64,000 nucleotides of DNA from Methylomarinum vadi (GTDB lineage: Bacteria; Pseudomonadota; Gammaproteobacteria; Methylococcales; Methylomonadaceae), in the NCBI RefSeq assembly GCF_000733935.1, contig NZ_JPON01000001.1, forward strand, positions 3,732,623-3,796,622. Direction: 5' to 3'. Position numbers and translations under genes: made by a program. The notes beneath the pieces are model-generated. The model was not told the origin of the DNA. It searched no databases and was given only the letters and a program-made list of their open reading frames with translations. Shown here piece by piece: positions 53,646 to 60,664 of this stretch (position 1 is its first letter; each line of letters begins with the position of its first letter).

Positions 53646-54932
53646 ATGACTCTGCCCAAAAGAAAGACTATACCGCTTCATGCCTTAACGCCTCGAATCG
53701 CCGCGGCGTGTTTGTTTTCACTGGCCGTCATCCCATCCGCCAAGGCCGGACTCGACGAGAAGATCGAACAGGCCCTGAGGTTCGGTCAGGACACCGTTCA
53801 AGACTATGGTCAAATCAAACTGGATCTCAATTATCGTTATGAATACGCCGATACCGATAACACCGCTCCGGAACCCGCCCATGGCAACACATTCCGCCTA
53901 CGCCTGGGATATTTGACGCCCGAGATTTTCGGCTTTCAGGCTTTCGCCGAATATGAAAACCTGTTCGCGGCGCAAAACGATTACCGGGGCGGAAGCGTTT
54001 ACGGCGATCCCAATCACCATGTTATTGCCGATCCGGCGGATCGTCACGAATTGAACCGTTTATGGTTGAGCTACAAGGGGATTCCCGATACCGAGATCAA
54101 AGGCGGAAGGCAACGCATCAAGATCGACGACGACCGCTTTATCGGCAACGTCGGCTGGCGGCAAATGGAGCAAACCTACGATGCGGTAATGGTCACCAAT
54201 GTGTCCATTACCGATTTGACGATCAAAGCGGGTTATATTGGCAGGGTCAGAAATATTCTCTCGCTGACGGACAATATCGACGCGCCGTTCGTCAACGTCA
54301 ACTATCGCCTCGGTAACCTGGGCAACGCGATCGGTTACGGTTATTGGCTGGATTTCAGAGACGATCCGGCTAACTTCGCCAAATCCAGCGAAACCTATGG
54401 CGTCCGTTTCGTAGGGTCGCCGAAACTAAATGAAGATATCACCCTGCACTACACGGCGGAATACAGTTATCAACAAGATTACGGCACCAACAGCAGCGAT
54501 TTCTCGCGAGACCGCTACAATTTGATGGGGGGAATCAGCGTGGCCGGAATCACCGTGAAGGGGGCCATGGAGCAATTGGACGGTCGCGACGGCGGTGTAT
54601 TTACAACCCCGCTGGGAACCAATCACGCCTTTCAAGGCTGGGCGGACCGTTTTTTGAACGCCGCCCTATATCCGAACGGCGTGAGAGACGTCAATGCCAC
54701 GGCGTCGACAGCGATTGCCGGCGCCAAGTTAATGTTCGTTTATCACAACTTCAAGGATGACGCGGGCAGTTTTACCTACGGCGACGAATACGACTTTCTG
54801 GTCACGAAAAAATTCGGCAAACATTATGCGTTATTGGCCAAGTACGCTTACTACGACGGTGATGATAATGCGCCGGGCGGGTTCAAAAACGATACCCAAA
54901 AAATTTGGGTCCAGGCCAATGTATCGTTCTGA
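53646..54932 (+). CDS. Outer-membrane beta-barrel porin (alginate-export type)
   Basis: The start at 53646 has GGAGAAT upstream and yields a signal peptide (about 1-36, ending PSAKA-G). The rest of the 428-residue protein is rich in alternating beta strands with frequent Tyr and Phe, closing with an aromatic terminal residue (QANVSF), as outer-membrane barrels do. The sequence resembles the alginate-export/porin family. Placed after the nrt operon, it may pass nitrate or another anion, but no residue proves that. IS200 copy 3 now lies between it and nrtCD. Confidence 0.75.
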   Translation: MTLPKRKTIPLHALTPRIAAACLFSLAVIPSAKAGLDEKIEQALRFGQDTVQDYGQIKLDLNYRYEYADTDNTAPEPAHGNTFRLRLGYLTPEIFGFQAFAEYENLFAAQNDYRGGSVYGDPNHHVIADPADRHELNRLWLSYKGIPDTEIKGGRQRIKIDDDRFIGNVGWRQMEQTYDAVMVTNVSITDLTIKAGYIGRVRNILSLTDNIDAPFVNVNYRLGNLGNAIGYGYWLDFRDDPANFAKSSETYGVRFVGSPKLNEDITLHYTAEYSYQQDYGTNSSDFSRDRYNLMGGISVAGITVKGAMEQLDGRDGGVFTTPLGTNHAFQGWADRFLNAALYPNGVRDVNATASTAIAGAKLMFVYHNFKDDAGSFTYGDEYDFLVTKKFGKHYALLAKYAYYDGDDNAPGGFKNDTQKIWVQANVSF

Positions 54933-54965
54933 GCGATGAATCGACAAGGTTTAGTCATCGCACTT

Positions 54966-55037
54966 CAAATTTCGGCACCTTAATACCTTTGCCCTCCGGG
55001 AGAAGGCTGGATGAGGGCATCAAAAAACCGGAATTTG
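54966..55037. repeat. Palindromic repeat related to the one split by IS1182
   Basis: Outer arms CAAATTTCGG and CCGGAATTTG and the core GGGAGAAGGCTGGATGAGGG match the repeat at 35386-37216 in layout and sequence. It lies directly after the porin gene. Confidence 0.6.
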
Positions 55038-55043
55038 CAGTTT

Positions 55044-55124
55044 GTAGCCTGGATGCAGCGTAGCGGAATCCGGGATGGCGCGGTTCCGAGGCCCCGTATT
55101 CCGCGATGCTTCATGCGGGTTACG
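55044..55124. repeat. Inverted genomic repeat
   Basis: GTAGCCTGGATGCAGCGTAG (continuing to a GGAATCCGGG) at 55044-55074 is inverted at 55093-55124. This 'GTAGCC(C/T)GGATGCAGCG' sequence is a common dispersed repeat in proteobacteria. It lies just before the thioredoxin-like gene end. Confidence 0.6.
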
Positions 55125-55136
55125 AGGCTTCTTCGC

Positions 55137-55622
55137 TCATTGCATGATTTGTCCGATAAACCGCTCGTAATCCTGTTTCGATAAAACACCGCTGATTCCG
55201 CTTCTGTCATGGGCGGAATCGTAAAAATAGGTGCGGGGCAGCTCGCCGTACCAGGTCGGGTCGATCTGATAGCGGAGCTGGGCCGAATTGGCTTCGGTGA
55301 ACAGCCAGTTGTTCATTTCTTCCAGCTGGTTATTCTTCAACACTTTCCGGACTTGCTCGGCGTCGCCGGAATCGTCGACCGAAACCAACACGATGGATAG
55401 GCCGGGATGGTTGTCGCCGATTGTTTTCAGCATCCTCATTTCCTTCATGCAGGATGAGCAGGTCAAGGACCAGAGTACCAGCATCAGCGGGTGGTTGTGT
55501 TGTTGTCTGAGTAAAGTCTGGTAGCTCCCTGGTCCGAAAGGCTTTAATAGGGCAGTTTCGGCACGTGTCGACGAAGCGAACAGCGCGCTGAGCAGACAAA
55601 GTGTTAACGACAGTTTTTTCAT
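55137..55622 (-). CDS. Thioredoxin-like protein (TlpA/periplasmic type)
   Basis: A 161-residue protein with a signal peptide (about 1-21, ending STRA-E) and the thioredoxin fold. WSLTCSSCMKEM carries a CSSC redox pair in place of the usual CGPC/CxxC. VLVSVDDSGDAEQVRKVLKNN and ELPRTYFYDSA (cis-Pro) complete the fold. It is probably a periplasmic disulfide or metal-handling protein. Its start overlaps the stop of the sialidase-like gene, so they form one unit and may act together. Confidence 0.8.
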   Translation of the reverse strand: MKKLSLTLCLLSALFASSTRAETALLKPFGPGSYQTLLRQQHNHPLMLVLWSLTCSSCMKEMRMLKTIGDNHPGLSIVLVSVDDSGDAEQVRKVLKNNQLEEMNNWLFTEANSAQLRYQIDPTWYGELPRTYFYDSAHDRSGISGVLSKQDYERFIGQIMQ

Positions 55623-56806
55623 AGCTTGACGATTTGATGACCTTGTTCGGAGGACACCCAGGAAAGAAAAATGTCTTGGCCGTTGCTGATCAGGGCAGGA
55701 TGGCCGTTGTCGCCGCGGGTCGTGAACACCGTTCTGGGTTCAGACCAATTGGCGCCCCGGTCGGCGGACTCTTGCACATGAATGCTGGTTTGTTTGCCGT
55801 CAAACTCTTTCCAGGTCAGGATTACGCGTTCTTTCAGCGCCAGGATGTCGGGATGACCGGGTAGGCGCTCTCGATTGCCCACTCTCATCGGTTCGCTGAC
55901 GTTGGCGCCGAAATCGTCGGTTTGCGCGTAAAAGATACCCTGACGGACATTGCCGAGCGTAAACCAGGTCATGTGGGTGCGGCCGTGCTGGTCGATCGCC
56001 AACGCCGGACCGTGCTCGGGGCAGGCTTCGATGGTCCATTGATCGGCGGTGACGCGGATCGGTTTCGACCATTTGCCGTTTTTATCAAGGCGCATCAGCG
56101 CGTGTTCGCGAACGCCGTCGGGGAACACCATGCGCGCCAACAATACCGGCATGTTGTTCGGCGCCAGTGCGGTCGCGGTGCGGCAGCAAGAGCAGATGCC
56201 GTTGCTGATGAAACGGTTGTAAAATTCGGGATGTTGGTTGTCGGAGACCGCGTAATAGAGCGACAACACGCCCGAACCGAGTTTTTGGTCGAGCAATTCA
56301 TGGCGGCGGTCGTGCCAGAATAGATACACCTTGTCTTCGTTGTCCAGTAGCATTCTGTCCATGTAATGCATGGCCGAATCGGCATGGTCGCTGACCAGCT
56401 TGGGCAGGCTGAAGGTCTTGCCGCGGTCGTCGGAATAACTGTAGAAGCTGGTGGAGCGTTGCGCTTCGTCGGCATAGTAAAGTACATGGATACGCCCGTT
56501 CCGGCCGATGGCGATGGCGGGCGGATTCTCCGGCCAGACGCTGATTTTCTGCGCGGCGGGATTGACTCGTCTAGGAGCGGAGAAGCTTCGGCCTTCGTCG
56601 TCGGAATAGTCGACGTAGACCGCCTCAGGCGTCGGAGTCAGGCGCCATAAACGTCCGTCGGGCGCGAAAGCGACGGCGACCGTGGAACGCAGTGCCGGTG
56701 TCGGAAGACTTTCGGCCTTGGCCACCGGATTCTGGGTTTGACAGGCGTTAAGCAGCAGTAAAAGGAAAAAGGCAAGGAAAGTCTTGGGTATTTGGTATTG
56801 ACGCAT
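55619..56806 (-). CDS. BNR/sialidase-like exported lipoprotein
   Basis: A 395-residue protein with a lipobox (LLNAC, Cys near residue 22), so it is a predicted lipoprotein. It has repeated Asp-box/BNR-type blades: YSDDEGRSFSAPRRV, YSDDRGKTFSLPKLV, TDDFGANVSEPMRV and SADRGANWSEPRTV. These give a beta-propeller fold as in sialidases. The unusual GICSCCRTA (about 203-211) sits in a loop and may bind metal or redox partners. No catalytic Arg triad of true sialidases is obvious to me. It is the upstream partner of the thioredoxin-like gene. Confidence 0.75.
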   Translation of the reverse strand: MRQYQIPKTFLAFFLLLLLNACQTQNPVAKAESLPTPALRSTVAVAFAPDGRLWRLTPTPEAVYVDYSDDEGRSFSAPRRVNPAAQKISVWPENPPAIAIGRNGRIHVLYYADEAQRSTSFYSYSDDRGKTFSLPKLVSDHADSAMHYMDRMLLDNEDKVYLFWHDRRHELLDQKLGSGVLSLYYAVSDNQHPEFYNRFISNGICSCCRTATALAPNNMPVLLARMVFPDGVREHALMRLDKNGKWSKPIRVTADQWTIEACPEHGPALAIDQHGRTHMTWFTLGNVRQGIFYAQTDDFGANVSEPMRVGNRERLPGHPDILALKERVILTWKEFDGKQTSIHVQESADRGANWSEPRTVFTTRGDNGHPALISNGQDIFLSWVSSEQGHQIVKL

Positions 56807-56978
56807 TGACAGACTCTTCGGACAACAAAAACGGCTGAGACGGAAATTGATATAGTTTCGAGAAAACGCGTTTAGTTCATTGCGAAAGCCTTACCTTCAA
56901 TTTCGACGCCCTATGTTAAGAGTTTCCATTATTTTTTGCCAGAAAGGTCGGGATGACAATCGCCGTCCACGACAAAAA

Positions 56979-57006
56979 GATGGGTTTCGCTATCGCTCTA
57001 CCCTAC
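56979..57006. repeat. Single arm of the 3271-type palindromic repeat
   Basis: GATGGGTTTCGCTATCGCTC followed by TACCCTAC matches one arm of the repeat at 3271-3304. The second arm is not seen; IS200 copy 4 begins 22 bp on, so it may have been lost. Confidence 0.55.
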
Positions 57007-57028
57007 AAGCCTGATTCGAGTTGTTAAT

Positions 57029-57614
57029 TATCCATCATAAGGTTTAAACCACCGGCTTTAGCCGGTCAGCTTTAGCTGCGATAATTTGCCCAAGGAGGTG
57101 GCGATGGACTATAGATACGGCAGCCATACGGTTTACCAAATTGAGTATCATTTTGTTTGGGTTACGAAGTATCGTTATAAAGTGCTGAAGGATGAAATAG
57201 CCGAACGAGTGAGAGACTTGGTGCGGCAGACATGCGAAGCCTTTGAGATACGGATTATCAAAGGTGTCGTGAGCAAAGATCATGTGCACATTTTGGTGAG
57301 TGCGCCGCCGACTATGGCCCCAAGCGAAATCATGAGGCGAATCAAGGGACGAACTTCGAGCTATCTGTTCGAAGAGTTCCCGCACTTGAAAAAGCGATAT
57401 TGGGGTCGACATTTTTGAGCCCGCGGTTATTTTTGCGCCACAGTGGGGCAAATGACTGATGAGATGATAAAGCAATATTTGGAGCATCACTTTGAACCTA
57501 ATCCAAACGATAATTTCAAGATGGAGCCCGACTAAGACGCGTCGTTTAGTCGACGCGTATCCGGACTTTCAGTCCGTTATTGGAACCCACCCGCTTGAGC
57601 GGGTGGTTGTTTAG
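57029..57614 (+). mobile_element. IS200/IS605-type element, copy 4 (tandem with copy 5)
   Basis: Apparently identical to copy 1, with 5' flank GTTAAT. Its right end abuts copy 5 directly with no bases between. Confidence 0.9.
57104..57535 (+). pseudogene. tnpA: IS200 TnpA with in-frame TGA, copy 4
   Basis: Same frame as copy 1, with TGA at 57416-57418. Confidence 0.85.
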
Positions 57615-58200
57615 TATCCATCATAAGGTTTAAACCACCGGCTTTAGCCGGTCAGCTTTAGCTGCGATAATTTGCCCAAGGAGGTGGCGATGGACTATAG
57701 ATACGGCAGCCATACGGTTTACCAAATTGAGTATCATTTTGTTTGGGTTACGAAGTATCGTTATAAAGTGCTGAAGGATGAAATAGCCGAACGAGTGAGA
57801 GACTTGGTGCGGCAGACATGCGAAGCCTTTGAGATACGGATTATCAAAGGTGTCGTGAGCAAAGATCATGTGCACATTTTGGTGAGTGCGCCGCCGACTA
57901 TGGCCCCAAGCGAAATCATGAGGCGAATCAAGGGACGAACTTCGAGCTATCTGTTCGAAGAGTTCCCGCACTTGAAAAAGCGATATTGGGGTCGACATTT
58001 TTGAGCCCGCGGTTATTTTTGCGCCACAGTGGGGCAAATGACTGATGAGATGATAAAGCAATATTTGGAGCATCACTTTGAACCTAATCCAAACGATAAT
58101 TTCAAGATGGAGCCCGACTAAGACGCGTCGTTTAGTCGACGCGTATCCGGACTTTCAGTCCGTTATTGGAACCCACCCGCTTGAGCGGGTGGTTGTTTAG
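57615..58200 (+). mobile_element. IS200/IS605-type element, copy 5 (tandem with copy 4)
   Basis: Apparently identical to copy 1, but with the right end of copy 4 as its 5' flank instead of GTTAAT. Its right end falls at the 3' end of the MFS small-subunit gene and replaces that gene's stop. Confidence 0.9.
57690..58121 (+). pseudogene. tnpA: IS200 TnpA with in-frame TGA, copy 5
   Basis: Same frame as copy 1, with TGA at 58002-58004. Confidence 0.85.
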
Positions 58201-58321
58201 TGAACAAGGCTAGGGCTTTTTGCAGCGTCGACCAGATGCCCCAGGCGAGAGGTACGGTCACGTAAAGCCAGAACAATACCAGCCAGGGGTTGAATCTTTT
58301 ACGGGGAGTGTTATCGGTCAT
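58163..58321 (-). CDS. MFS transporter small subunit, C terminus altered by IS200
   Basis: A 52-residue protein too short for most gene finders. From ATG 58321 it reads M-T-D-N-T-P-R-K-R-F-N-P-W-L-V-L-F-W-L-Y then a single membrane helix (VTVPLAWGIWSTLQKALALF). This matches the small single-helix proteins found next to OFA-type MFS transporters. Removing the IS200 pair gives LF-N-stop; with the IS present, 12 foreign residues (TKQPPAQAGGFQ) are added before a TAA inside copy 5. It lies 70 bp after the MFS gene. Function is likely to assist that transporter. Confidence 0.75.
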   Translation of the reverse strand: MTDNTPRKRFNPWLVLFWLYVTVPLAWGIWSTLQKALALFTKQPPAQAGGFQ

Positions 58322-58391
58322 GTCGTTCCGTTAATGGTTGATTATCGGTGGTCGGGAATGCGGTGTTCCCATCGCATCATGTCGTCCAGCA

Positions 58392-59759
58392 TTAAACGAT
58401 CGGATCATCGATTTCATCGGCTTTCATGTGGTGTTTTTCATGCACCGGCCTGATCAGCAGGTTGCAGAAAAAGCCTAGGGCGAGTATGCCGGCCATGATG
58501 TACATCGTCACATTGTAGGCGTCGGCCTTGGCTACGCCTTGTTCAATCTGGAATTCGCGCAGGTAATTGACCAAGACCGGGCCGAAGATTCCGGCGCTGG
58601 CCCAGGCGGTCAGCAGCCTGCCATGAATGCCGCCGACGTATTTGGTGCCGAAGATATCGGCCAGATAGGCCGGAATGGTGGAAAAGCCGCCCCCGTACAT
58701 GCTCAGGATGATGGCGTAGAGCAGCACGAACAGCGGCATGTTACCGGCCGCGCCGACCGACGGCACCGCCGCATACAAGGCGATGCCGAGGGCGAAGAAG
58801 ATCAAATAGGTGTTTTTCCGGCCGAGATAATCGGAGGCGAAGGACCAGAAAAATCGGCCGCCCATATTGAACAGGCTGAGCAGGCCGACGAAGCCGGCCG
58901 CCGCGGCGGCGGTCACGCTGCCCTTGAATATCTCCTGGATCATGACCGAAGCCTGGCCCAGTACGCCGATGCCGGCGGTGACGTTCAGGCACAGCACCAG
59001 CCACAACAGATAAAATTGTGGCGTTTTCAGGGCCTGGTCGATGTGGACATGGTTTTGCGTGATCATCTTGTTAGTGACCGCCGGCGGCGTCCAGCCCTCC
59101 GGTTTCCAGTCGGCGGGCGGCGTGCGTATCGTCAATGAACCGATCAGCATGGACAGGAAATAGATGCCGCCCATCACCATAAAGGTTTCCATAACGCCCA
59201 CCGACGTGGCGGATTGGAAATGATCCATCAACAGCACCGATAATGGCGCGCCGATCATCGCGCCGCCGCCGAAACCCATGATCGCCATGCCGGTCGCCAA
59301 GCCGCGGCGATCCGGGAACCATTTGATCAGCGTCGAAACCGGCGAGACGTATCCCAGGCCCAGGCCGATGCCGCCGATGACGCCATAGCCCAGGTAGACC
59401 AGCCAGATTTGGTGCAGGTACACGCCCAGCGCGGCCACCCAAAAACCGCCGCCGAAACAGCAGGCTGCGACAAACATGGTCAGGCGGGGGCCGACCTTTT
59501 CCAGCCATTTACCGCCGAACGCGGCCGATAAGCCTAAAAAAACAATCGCCAAACTGAATATCCAGCCCAGCGTGGTCAATTTCCAGTCCCCGGGAGCGGA
59601 CGTATCGATGCCGATGACGCGGGTCAACGGTTCGTTAAAAACGCTGAAGGCGTAGGCCTGGCCTATGCATAGGTGAACGGACAGGGCGGCGGGCGGCGCC
59701 ATCCAGCGGCTGTAACCGGACTTGGCCTGGGCGCGCCGGGGTGAAAAAAAACCAGACAT
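58392..59759 (-). CDS. OFA-family MFS transporter (oxalate/formate antiporter-like)
   Basis: A 455-residue MFS protein with 12 hydrophobic segments and GAGGAG before its ATG. WMAPPAALSVHLCIGQAYAFSVF, GGIGLGLGYVSPVSTLIKWFPDRRGLATGMAIMGFGGGAMIG and MYGGGFSTIPAYLADIFGTKYVGGIHGRLLTAWASAGIFGP are the signature stretches of OFA proteins (OxlT relatives). The substrate is unknown; formate, oxalate or a monocarboxylate would suit a methylotroph. It is followed by its small partner. A structured non-coding segment lies upstream. Confidence 0.88.
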   Translation of the reverse strand: MSGFFSPRRAQAKSGYSRWMAPPAALSVHLCIGQAYAFSVFNEPLTRVIGIDTSAPGDWKLTTLGWIFSLAIVFLGLSAAFGGKWLEKVGPRLTMFVAACCFGGGFWVAALGVYLHQIWLVYLGYGVIGGIGLGLGYVSPVSTLIKWFPDRRGLATGMAIMGFGGGAMIGAPLSVLLMDHFQSATSVGVMETFMVMGGIYFLSMLIGSLTIRTPPADWKPEGWTPPAVTNKMITQNHVHIDQALKTPQFYLLWLVLCLNVTAGIGVLGQASVMIQEIFKGSVTAAAAAGFVGLLSLFNMGGRFFWSFASDYLGRKNTYLIFFALGIALYAAVPSVGAAGNMPLFVLLYAIILSMYGGGFSTIPAYLADIFGTKYVGGIHGRLLTAWASAGIFGPVLVNYLREFQIEQGVAKADAYNVTMYIMAGILALGFFCNLLIRPVHEKHHMKADEIDDPIV

Positions 59760-59947
59760 CGGTGAGCTCCTCTTCTTGTAATTGTATGTCGTCGGTTTGC
59801 GGACAGTTCGGGTGCTTATCGGACAAATTGGTCATTTTACCCCACAAAAACGCTATGATCAGCTCGGTACTGTTCTCAGGATGGGCGTCAATTCATTACA
59901 GTATTTGGCTACTGCGGCTTACAAGCGCATGGAAAGTTAGGCGTTAA

Positions 59948-60060
59948 AGCGCTATCTCCCAACAGTTCGACAGGATTCGTAAAAGGGATAGCGCTCCGAC
60001 GGGATAGGTGCGTAACCGCTTAGGGTTTTGCTAAGGACGTGAGAACCCGTCTAGGGGCGC
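59948..60060. ncRNA. Candidate structured RNA or composite repeat between the MFS and cynS genes
   Basis: AGCGCTATC with CCC (59948-59960) pairs with GGGATAGCGCT (59985-59995). GCGCTCC-GACGGG (59991-60003) pairs with CCCGTC-TA-GGGGCGC (60046-60060), enclosing a CTTAG/CTAAG hairpin; the shared GCGCT makes the folds alternative. AGGACG (60034-60039) could also pair with CGTCCT (60065-60070). I do not recognise a known riboswitch. It lies upstream of the leftward MFS gene and downstream of cynS, and the strand cannot be told. Confidence 0.4.
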
Positions 60061-60128
60061 TCCAGCGTCCTGAGCCGCAGGGCGGGGGAAAGATAGAGCG
60101 TTATTTACGACTATATCTTTAACGACGT

Positions 60129-60620
60129 TCACCAGGATTTATAGGGAAGAAATTTACCGTTCATTTTGATCACGACCCGGTCCCCGGCCGGATTTTCTTC
60201 CTTGTCGACGCTCATGCTGAAATCGATCGCGCTCATGATGCCGTCGCCGAATTTTTCATGGATGATTTCCTTCAACGTACCGCCGTAAACGCCGACGATC
60301 TCGTAAAGCCGGTAAATCAATGGGTCCTGAGGTATTTGGTAGGACCAGGTTTTGTTGGGGAACATTTCCAGCGCCGATTGGACGTCGGGGCCAAGTTCCA
60401 GCACGGCGCACAGTTTCTCGGCCAGTTCCGCTTTCATGCTGTTCATGCCCAGGCAGGCCGAGGCCAACCAAACTTCATCGACGCCGATTTGGTCGGCGAT
60501 GGCTTGCCAGGTAAGTTGTTTCTTCACCTTGGCGGAAACAATCAGATCGGTCATTTGTTCCTTGCTCAGCATGGAATCGGCGTTGCTGGAGGATGGGGTT
60601 TGTGCGGGTTTTGTTTGCAT
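60129..60620 (-). CDS. cynS: Cyanase (cyanate hydratase)
   Basis: The start at 60620 has GAGGTAA upstream; the longer frame runs back into the kinase gene region without a ribosome site. The 163-residue protein has the N-terminal helical domain (SAKVKKQLTWQAIADQIGVDEVWLASACLG) and the C-terminal catalytic domain with Arg and Glu in LIYRLYEIVGVYG and Ser in MSAIDFSMS, the cyanase triad. It converts cyanate and bicarbonate to ammonia and CO2, a nitrogen-scavenging or detoxifying step. It ends the FNT-kinase/phosphatase-cynS operon. Confidence 0.95.
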   Translation of the reverse strand: MQTKPAQTPSSSNADSMLSKEQMTDLIVSAKVKKQLTWQAIADQIGVDEVWLASACLGMNSMKAELAEKLCAVLELGPDVQSALEMFPNKTWSYQIPQDPLIYRLYEIVGVYGGTLKEIIHEKFGDGIMSAIDFSMSVDKEENPAGDRVVIKMNGKFLPYKSW

Positions 60621-60664
60621 GTCGATTACCTCGTGGAAAGTGAAGGGGGTTAAAAGTGGTCGTG

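Noticed and set aside
57029-58200. Tandem repeats suggesting a CRISPR array or large duplication
   Set aside because: The repeat units are full IS200 elements of 586 bp with no spacers; no cas genes are present.
59948-60060. Guanidine, TPP, cobalamin or cyclic di-GMP riboswitch
   Set aside because: None of the conserved core sequences that I know for these classes is present, so only 'structured candidate' is claimed.
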